Shown: one piece after another, positions 44,929 to 49,314 of the stretch
How positions within the stretch are numbered: the first letter of the stretch is position 1
How the letters are laid out: each line of letters opens with the position of its first letter
Assembly: GCF_000159095.1 (NCBI RefSeq)
Contig: NZ_GG666295.1
Span: 177,497 to 226,810, forward strand
DNA length: 49,314 nucleotides
Source of the DNA: Anaerococcus tetradius ATCC 35098
Lineage (GTDB): Bacteria > Bacillota > Clostridia > Tissierellales > Peptoniphilaceae
Direction: 5' to 3'
Position numbers and translations under genes: made by a program
The notes under the pieces: generated by a model
What the model saw: the letters and a program-made list of their open reading frames with translations, nothing else
Databases searched by the model: none
What the model was told of the DNA's origin: nothing

Positions 44929-46149
44929 ATGGAAAATATAACAAAAAGATTTTTGAAATATATAACATTTGATACTAAAAGCGATCCAGACAAAGGAGAA
45001 AGGCAAAAACCATCCACTCCTGGACAACTTGTCTTAGCTAAAGAATTAAAAAAAGAACTAGAAGAACTTGGATTAGAAGCAAACATTAATGAAGAAGGAT
45101 TCGTATTTTCTAAACTAAAATCCAATTCTAATAAAGACATTCCAAGAGTAGGTTTCTTATCCCACATGGATACCTCTCCAGAAATGTACGGCAAAATAGA
45201 TAATCCTCAAATCATAAAATATGAAGGTGGTAATATCAAACTTAATGATGAAAGAAGTATAAGAGTCGAAGAATTTCCAATCCTAAATAAGCTTAAAGGG
45301 CTAACATTAATAACAACCAGGGGAGAAAGCCTGCTCGGAGCTGATGATAAAGCAGGTATTGCATCAATAATGAATGCAATCGAATTTTTAATAAACAATC
45401 CGCAAATAGAACATGGTGATATTATGATTGCCTTTACTCCTGATGAGGAGATAGGAACAGGCTGTGATACATTCGATGTAAAAGCTTTTGATGCTGACTT
45501 TGCCTACACGGTTGATGGTGGCTATCTTGGTGAATTAGAATATGAGTCATTTAATGCTGCTAGTGGAATTGTAAGTATTAAAGGAAAATCAATTCACCCT
45601 GGTTCAGCGAAAAATACTATGATTAATTCAATTACAGTTGCTAGAGAATTTGACAATCTTTTGGGGGATGTAAGAAGGCCTGAACATACAGAAGGCTACG
45701 AAGGTTTCTTTCATCTTTTAAGTATTAATGGTGATATTGAAAACACTAAGATGGAATATATCATTAGAGAGCATGATAGGAATAAGTTTGAAGCTATGAA
45801 AAAAGAATTTAAAGATAATGCAAATTTCTTAAACAAAAAATATGGTAATATAATTAATATTAAATTAAACGATTCCTATTATAATATGGGCGAAATAATT
45901 GAAAAAAATATGAAAATAGTTGACTACGCCAAAAAAGCCATGGAGAATTTGGGTATCAGCCCAATTATAGAGCCTATCAGAGGAGGAACAGATGGTTCTA
46001 AGCTATCTTTCATGGGTTTACCAACACCAAATATCTTTACTGGTGGCATGAACTATCACGGAGTTTATGAATTAATTCCAATTGAACATATGATTAAGGC
46101 TAGTGAAACTATAATTGAGATAATAAAAATCATAGCAAACGATATCTAA
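44929..46149 (+). CDS. pepT: Peptidase T (tripeptide aminopeptidase)
   Basis: Cytoplasmic two-zinc M20-family exopeptidase removing N-terminal residues from tripeptides. Zinc ligands and catalytic residues are in place: H79 and D81 (SHMDTS), D140 (GADDKAG), E173-E174 (PDEEIG), D196 (TVDGG) and H377 (NYHGVYE). The lid domain sits at about 205-315. Length 406 aa. SD AAGGAAGG precedes the ATG. Related carboxypeptidases are less likely because the PepT GGTDGS and GMNYHG boxes are present. Confidence 0.95.
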   Translation: MENITKRFLKYITFDTKSDPDKGERQKPSTPGQLVLAKELKKELEELGLEANINEEGFVFSKLKSNSNKDIPRVGFLSHMDTSPEMYGKIDNPQIIKYEGGNIKLNDERSIRVEEFPILNKLKGLTLITTRGESLLGADDKAGIASIMNAIEFLINNPQIEHGDIMIAFTPDEEIGTGCDTFDVKAFDADFAYTVDGGYLGELEYESFNAASGIVSIKGKSIHPGSAKNTMINSITVAREFDNLLGDVRRPEHTEGYEGFFHLLSINGDIENTKMEYIIREHDRNKFEAMKKEFKDNANFLNKKYGNIINIKLNDSYYNMGEIIEKNMKIVDYAKKAMENLGISPIIEPIRGGTDGSKLSFMGLPTPNIFTGGMNYHGVYELIPIEHMIKASETIIEIIKIIANDI

Positions 46150-46168
46150 TGAAATTTTTATATAAATA

Positions 46169-46177
46169 TGTTATAAT
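46169..46177 (+). promoter_or_regulatory. Promoter of the small acidic protein gene (extended -10)
   Basis: TGT-TATAAT at 46169-46177, 20 nt after the pepT stop and 39 nt before the ATG at 46217. No clear -35 box. Confidence 0.5.
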
Positions 46178-46216
46178 ATAAGTGTGAAGATAATTGATAT
46201 GGAAAGGAGATATTCA

Positions 46217-46450
46217 ATGACAGACGAAAATAAAGTAAATAACACAAATCAATACAGAGGAAACTCTGAACTTGATAAAAAAGTTAGGGAAACTAACAAA
46301 AACGCAGGTGGAGAATCTCTAGATAGAAAACTAGGTCCAGATCAAGAAAATCTAAGAAGCATCACTGACGAAGCTGATGAAAATTCAAATGTAGGTGTAG
46401 AAGCTCGTAGAACAAGAGCTGATTTTTCCGAAAATCCATCAGAAGATTAA
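46217..46450 (+). CDS. Small acidic hydrophilic protein, unknown function
   Basis: A 77-aa protein of mostly Asn, Asp, Glu, Lys and Arg with no hydrophobic segment and no cysteine; likely soluble and poorly folded. I do not recognise a family. Translation is credible: an extended -10 promoter and a strong SD (AAAGGAGA, 46203-46210) sit at normal distances from ATG 46217. The frame is open from 46184 but the earlier ATG has no SD. Its stop lies about 15 nt from the 3' end of the group II intron, which is on the other strand. Confidence 0.65.
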   Translation: MTDENKVNNTNQYRGNSELDKKVRETNKNAGGESLDRKLGPDQENLRSITDEADENSNVGVEARRTRADFSENPSED

Positions 46451-46464
46451 GTTGTTTTAATCGA

Positions 46465-46535
46465 GTAGGAGGTTAATGATTAATTCATCTACCGACCTCT
46501 CACACCACCGTACGTACGGTTCCGTATACGGCGGT
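46465..46535 (-). ncRNA. Group II intron domains V and VI
   Basis: Domain V is read from 46535 to 46504. A 9-bp lower stem (ACCGCCGTA with TACGGTGGT, one G-U), a two-base CG bulge on the 3' side, and a 4-bp upper stem (TACG/CGTA) with a GAAC loop make 32 nt. GTGAGAGG follows, as is usual after domain V. A hairpin with arms TAGATGA/TCATTA and a basal GAGGT/ACCTC pairing (46499-46469) is the domain VI candidate. Domain V keeps all its bases despite the adjacent IS, because the target duplication restores its first two. Confidence 0.8.
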
Positions 46536-46541
46536 TCTACA
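46534..46541 (+). repeat. Target site duplication, left copy
   Basis: GTTCTACA directly left of the IS, repeated at 48018-48025. Eight bases is the usual IS256-family duplication. Confidence 0.85.
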
Positions 46542-46565
46542 GAGACTGTGTAAAATTTTGTGTAT
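46542..46565 (+). repeat. IS left terminal inverted repeat
   Basis: Starts GAGACTGTGTAAAA and ends TTTTGTGTAT. It matches the reverse complement of the right end at 19 of 24 positions; the inner ten bases are identical. Confidence 0.85.
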
Positions 46566-46570
46566 AGAAA

Positions 46571-46606
46571 CCTCCTGATTAGGGTAAGTGAAAACTAATC
46601 AGGAGG
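46571..46606 (+). promoter_or_regulatory. Hairpin sequestering the transposase ribosome binding site
   Basis: CCTCCTGATTAG (46571-46582) pairs perfectly over 12 bp with CTAATCAGGAGG (46595-46606). The AGGAGG in the right arm is the SD for the ATG at 46614. Any transcript entering from outside the IS would fold this hairpin and hide the SD, limiting transposase synthesis, as known for other IS elements. Confidence 0.75.
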
Positions 46607-46613
46607 AATTTTT

Positions 46614-47828
46614 ATGCCAAGAAAAAGACCAGAAACAAAAAGAAGCAAAATAGCAAAAATGTTAATTGAAGAATACCAGCCTCAAAGTGCACAAGATATT
46701 CAAGAAGCACTAAAAGATCTTTTAGGCGATACAATGGAAGAACTTTTAAAAGCAGAATTAGATGAGCATTTAGACTATGAATATGGAGAAAAACCACTTT
46801 CCTTAAATACAAGAAATGGCACTAGTAAAAAAACAGTTAGATCATCATATGGAAATATAGATTTAAACATACCAAGAGATAGAGAAGGAACATTTGAACC
46901 ACAATCATTAAAGAAATATGAAAAAGACATATCAAACATAGAAAATCAAATAATATCAATGTATGGCAAAGGAATGACAACAAGAGACATATCATCTCAC
47001 ATCAAAGATATTTATGGTTTTGGCATATCAGAAACAATGGTAAGTAAAATAACCAACAAAATACTACCAACCATAGAAGAGTGGCAAAATAGACCACTAG
47101 AAAAAATCTATCCAATGGTCTTCTTAGACGCTATACACTACCACGTAAGAGAAAACAACATAGTAGTCAAAAAAGCGGTATACATTGCCCTAGGCTACAA
47201 CCTAGAAGGATTTAAAGAAATACTAGGAATGTGGGTAGGAGAAAATGAATCAAGCAAATACTGGTTACTAGTCTTAAACCAACTAAAAGAAAGAGGTCTT
47301 GAAGATATCCTGATAGTTTCAACAGATAACCTCCCAGGATTCACACAAGCAATAGAAGCAGTATATCCAAAAGCAGAAATACAAAAATGTATAATCCACC
47401 AAATAAGAAACTCAACAAAATATGTATCCTACAAAGACATAAAAGAATTAATGAAAGACCTAAAAGCAGTATACAAGGCACCAACAGAAGACTTAGCCTT
47501 AACAAATTTAGGAGTCTTTGAAGAAAAATGGGATAAAAAATATCCAATGTGTGTAAGCTCTTGGAAAAACAACTGGGCAGAATTATCGACGTATTTTAAA
47601 TATCCAGACGGAATAAGAAAACTGATATATACAACAAATGCCATGGAAAACTTCAATAGGCAACTAAGAAAAGTAACTAAAAATAAAACCATATTTCCAA
47701 ATGACTATGCTCTACAAAAAAGCTTGTATCTAGCAATGGTAGATGCCTCAAGCAAATGGACAAGTAGAATACGAGGCTGGGATCAAATCTTATCCCAATT
47801 ATCAATATTTTTTGAAGGGAGGTTTTAA
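46614..47828 (+). CDS. IS256/Mutator-family transposase
   Basis: DDE transposase, 404 aa, full length. The catalytic triad is D172 (FLDAIHY), D238 (STDNLPGF) and E345 (NAMENFNRQ), with the C259-x2-H262 pair (KCIIHQIRNS) typical of the family. The N-terminal part (1 to about 110) binds the ends and begins with a basic MPRKRPETKR. SD AGGAGG at 46601-46606 is buried in a hairpin. Codon use is even more A-rich (ATA, AGA, AAA) than in the neighbouring chromosomal genes. Confidence 0.95.
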   Translation: MPRKRPETKRSKIAKMLIEEYQPQSAQDIQEALKDLLGDTMEELLKAELDEHLDYEYGEKPLSLNTRNGTSKKTVRSSYGNIDLNIPRDREGTFEPQSLKKYEKDISNIENQIISMYGKGMTTRDISSHIKDIYGFGISETMVSKITNKILPTIEEWQNRPLEKIYPMVFLDAIHYHVRENNIVVKKAVYIALGYNLEGFKEILGMWVGENESSKYWLLVLNQLKERGLEDILIVSTDNLPGFTQAIEAVYPKAEIQKCIIHQIRNSTKYVSYKDIKELMKDLKAVYKAPTEDLALTNLGVFEEKWDKKYPMCVSSWKNNWAELSTYFKYPDGIRKLIYTTNAMENFNRQLRKVTKNKTIFPNDYALQKSLYLAMVDASSKWTSRIRGWDQILSQLSIFFEGRF

Positions 47829-47914
47829 TCAAGATAAAAATTTAGTATGAAATCGGCTGCAAATTTTCATAAAAATTTGACAGTTTATTAAAGTTGTGTA
47901 AAATTAAGTAAAGC

Positions 47915-47934
47915 TCCATTCCTATAGGAATGGA
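47915..47934. repeat. 20-bp perfect palindrome inside the IS
   Basis: TCCATTCCTATAGGAATGGA reads the same on both strands with no spacer. It lies between the transposase gene and the right end; no T-run follows, so terminator function is unlikely. It may bind a protein, perhaps transposase. Confidence 0.75.
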
Positions 47935-47949
47935 CAAACATTGATACAT

Positions 47950-47998
47950 AAAAAAATGTATCAACCCTTACCCTTATATCAGGATTTAGGTTGATACA
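47950..47998 (-). terminator. Minus-strand terminator just inside the IS right end
   Basis: On the minus strand TGTATCAACC (47998-47989) pairs with GGTTGATACA (47966-47957) over 10 bp, followed immediately by seven T residues (47956-47950). It faces transcripts entering from the intron's reverse transcriptase gene. A second pairing is possible: TTGATACAT (47941-47949) with ATGTATCAA (47956-47964), which would compete with the terminator stem. Confidence 0.85.
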
Positions 47999-48017
47999 CA
48001 AAATTATTTACAGACCC
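47994..48017 (-). repeat. IS right terminal inverted repeat
   Basis: Read on the minus strand it starts GGGTCTGTAAAT and ends TTTTGTGTAT, matching the left end at 19 of 24 positions. The left part overlaps the minus-strand terminator stem. Confidence 0.85.
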
Positions 48018-48025
48018 GTTCTACA
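48018..48025 (+). repeat. Target site duplication, right copy
   Basis: GTTCTACA directly right of the IS, identical to 46534-46541. The stop codon of the reverse transcriptase lies in this copy (48021-48023). Confidence 0.85.
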
Positions 48026-49314
48026 GTTTAATTTGAACTTTATTGTAATAGCTGACTAGGGATATATAGCCCCTTTCAGCTATTCTTTTGTTGTTAAGAG
48101 CTCTATTGAGTACTGGGCTTTTTGCTATTCTCCAATAGGATTTACGTGTATTTGCCCATTGCCAAGCTTGAAACTTTCCTGTTCCTAATTTTACTAAATT
48201 TGTAAATTTAGTTTTGACTTTCTTCCAGCTTTTCCATGCACACATTCTAATTCTTCTTCTTAACCATTCGTCTAGTTTCTGAAGATGGTTTCTCATGTTT
48301 GCAAGTTTGAAATATTGAATCCATCCTCTTACGATTTGGTTAATTTTTATTCTTCTTTGCCTATAGCCTAGTGCATTACTTCTGTTTGTTACTGCTTTTA
48401 GTTTTGCTTTTAGTTTCTTTAGGCTTTCTTTGTGTACTTTTAATTGGGTTCCATTATTATGGTAAAATCCATATCCTAGATATTTTGTTTGGCTTAATTT
48501 TCTTATTGAGGTCTTTTCCTCATTGACTTTTAGCTTTAATTTCCCTTCTAACAGCTTTTTGACTCTTTTGTAGTATCTTTCGGCTGCTTTCTTATTTCTT
48601 GCGAATATTAGCATGTCGTCTGCATATCTTACAAATTTGTATCCCCATTTTTCAAATTCTTGGTCAGCTTCGTTTAGGTAGATGTTTGCGAGTATCGGAC
48701 TTAGTGGTCCACCTTGTGGTACTCCTTTGTCTGATTTTATTTTTATTCCATCTATCATTATTCCTGATTTTAGATATTTGTGTATTAAGGATATTACATC
48801 TCCATCTTTTATTTCTTCTGATAGGATTTGTATGAGTTTGGATTGGTTTACTGTGTCGAAGTATTTTTCTAGGTCTAAATCTACTACCCAAGTATTTCCT
48901 TCATCTGCTATTTCTTTTATCCTTTTTAGGGCATCATGTGCACTTCTATTGGGTCTAAATCCATAGCTGTTTTCTGAGAATTTCTTTTCATAGATTGGGC
49001 TTAATACTTGTGCTATTGCTTGTTGTATTACCCTATCTGTTGTTGTGGGTATTCCTAGATTTCGTTTCTTCCCGTTTGCTTTTGGTATTTGTACCCTTTT
49101 TACTGGTTTGGGTTTGTATTTCCTTGCTCTTATTTGTCCTAGTATTTTATCTTTGTTTTCTTTTAGATGTTCTAGGAGTTCTTCTGTTGATATTCCATCT
49201 ATTCCTGCTGAACCTTTATTGGATTTTACTTGTTTAAAGGCTTCGTTTAGGTTGTTTCGATGGAGTATTTTTTCAATTAGTTCATTTTTGGTATTTTCTT
49301 TTGAGTTAATCTTA
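48021..49314 (-). CDS. ltrA: Group II intron reverse transcriptase/maturase (5' end outside window)
   Basis: Intron-encoded protein that promotes splicing and reverse-transcribes the intron at its target. The frame is open without a stop from the window edge to TAG at 48021-48023, 430 codons. It is thus much longer than an internal ATG at 48758 would suggest. RT blocks in order: EAFKQVKSNKGSAGIDGIS, RVQIPKANGKKRNLGIPT, YGFRPNRSAHDAL, DLDLEKYFD (48855-48881), GVPQGGPLSPILANIYLNE and the YADD catalytic box (48615-48626). The maturase X domain includes GWIQYF and WLRRRIRM. It ends soon after ANTRKSYWR with no HNH endonuclease. Perhaps 10-25 N-terminal residues are missing at the window edge. Confidence 0.93.
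   Translation of the reverse strand, partial: KINSKENTKNELIEKILHRNNLNEAFKQVKSNKGSAGIDGISTEELLEHLKENKDKILGQIRARKYKPKPVKRVQIPKANGKKRNLGIPTTTDRVIQQAIAQVLSPIYEKKFSENSYGFRPNRSAHDALKRIKEIADEGNTWVVDLDLEKYFDTVNQSKLIQILSEEIKDGDVISLIHKYLKSGIMIDGIKIKSDKGVPQGGPLSPILANIYLNEADQEFEKWGYKFVRYADDMLIFARNKKAAERYYKRVKKLLEGKLKLKVNEEKTSIRKLSQTKYLGYGFYHNNGTQLKVHKESLKKLKAKLKAVTNRSNALGYRQRRIKINQIVRGWIQYFKLANMRNHLQKLDEWLRRRIRMCAWKSWKKVKTKFTNLVKLGTGKFQAWQWANTRKSYWRIAKSPVLNRALNNKRIAERGYISLVSYYNKVQIKL

Larger units (their letters stand above)
46542..48017 (+). mobile_element. IS256-family insertion sequence, complete, 1476 bp
   Basis: Bounded by 24-nt imperfect terminal inverted repeats (19 of 24 match) and 8-bp target duplications. 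It carries one intact transposase gene (46614-47828). The 190 nt to the right of the gene hold a 20-bp palindrome and a minus-strand terminator. It is inserted in a group II intron with the transposase opposite to the intron's own gene. Intact ends, gene and duplications suggest a recent insertion. Confidence 0.93.
46465..49314 (-). mobile_element. Group II intron (probably class C), interrupted by an IS; 5' end outside the window
   Basis: The minus strand encodes a reverse transcriptase/maturase (48021 to window end), then domain V and a domain VI-like hairpin (46535 down to about 46465). Removing the IS at 46542-48017 and one target copy puts the protein's stop codon a few bases before domain V, the expected arrangement. 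The short 32-nt domain V and the lack of an HNH endonuclease fit class C, from memory. The exact 3' splice site is uncertain; CTAC at 46468-46465 is one candidate end. Confidence 0.85.

Noticed and set aside
48021-48758. A 245-aa reverse transcriptase fragment starting at an internal ATG
   Set aside because: The same frame is open to the window edge and contains the N-terminal RT blocks upstream of that ATG, so the gene is not truncated there.
1-49314. tRNA, rRNA, tmRNA or known riboswitch genes
   Set aside because: No cloverleaf, TTCGA-type T-loop cluster or recognisable riboswitch core was seen in the gaps; a covariance search would be needed to be certain.

Overview
The window is AT-rich, densely packed bacterial chromosome with strong AGGAGG-type ribosome binding sites, many TGnTATAAT promoters, GatCAB, MazF/EndoA, RNase Y and RqcH. 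That points to a low-GC Firmicute. The particular gene neighbourhoods suggest an anaerobic Gram-positive coccus of the Peptoniphilaceae (Anaerococcus/Peptoniphilus-like); this genus-level guess is inference only. No rRNA, tRNA or CRISPR array was seen.

Layout. (1) 1-11396, plus strand: pcrA-ligA-gatC-gatA-gatB, then mtaD, an acpS-nnrD gene fusion, alr and mazF, with 1-2 nt gaps or overlaps at most junctions. (2) 11460-12845, minus: murC, convergent with mazF over a shared hairpin. (3) 12980-23002, plus: rpiB, deoD, then the tightly coupled run glmU-prs-pth-mfd-prsA-prsA-like, then hup with its own promoter and terminator. (4) 23180-24928, minus: rqcH. (5) 25018-33716, plus: gmk-rpoZ-coaBC-priA-ftsY, rpsB-tsf behind a structured leader, and cysK-cysE. 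(6) rny, then a 735-nt spacer without genes that holds degenerate repeats and a perfect 36-nt inverted repeat in front of a Xer-like recombinase. (7) 37161-44843, minus: mutS-mutL-miaA-ynbB and, upstream, dut with a small membrane protein. (8) pepT and a small acidic protein, plus. (9) 46465 to the window end: a group II intron on the minus strand, cut by an IS256-family element.

Most of the window is housekeeping: DNA repair and replication (pcrA, ligA, mfd, priA, mutSL, dut), indirect Asn/Gln-tRNA charging (gatCAB), wall precursors (alr, murC, glmU), translation and quality control (rpsB, tsf, pth, rqcH), secretion (ftsY, prsA) and cysteine synthesis (cysK, cysE).

The most interesting part is the right end. 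A 1476-bp IS with 8-bp target duplications sits exactly between the stop codon of the intron-encoded reverse transcriptase and catalytic domain V. The IS carries a strong intrinsic terminator facing the intron transcript, so the intron is probably unable to splice even though its protein and domain V are intact. Other points worth a look are the AcpS-NnrD fusion lacking the NnrE epimerase part, a MazF toxin without a visible antitoxin, a MutL with a decayed endonuclease motif, a PrsA paralogue with a worn-out PPIase domain, and near-identical terminators behind hup and inside the IS.
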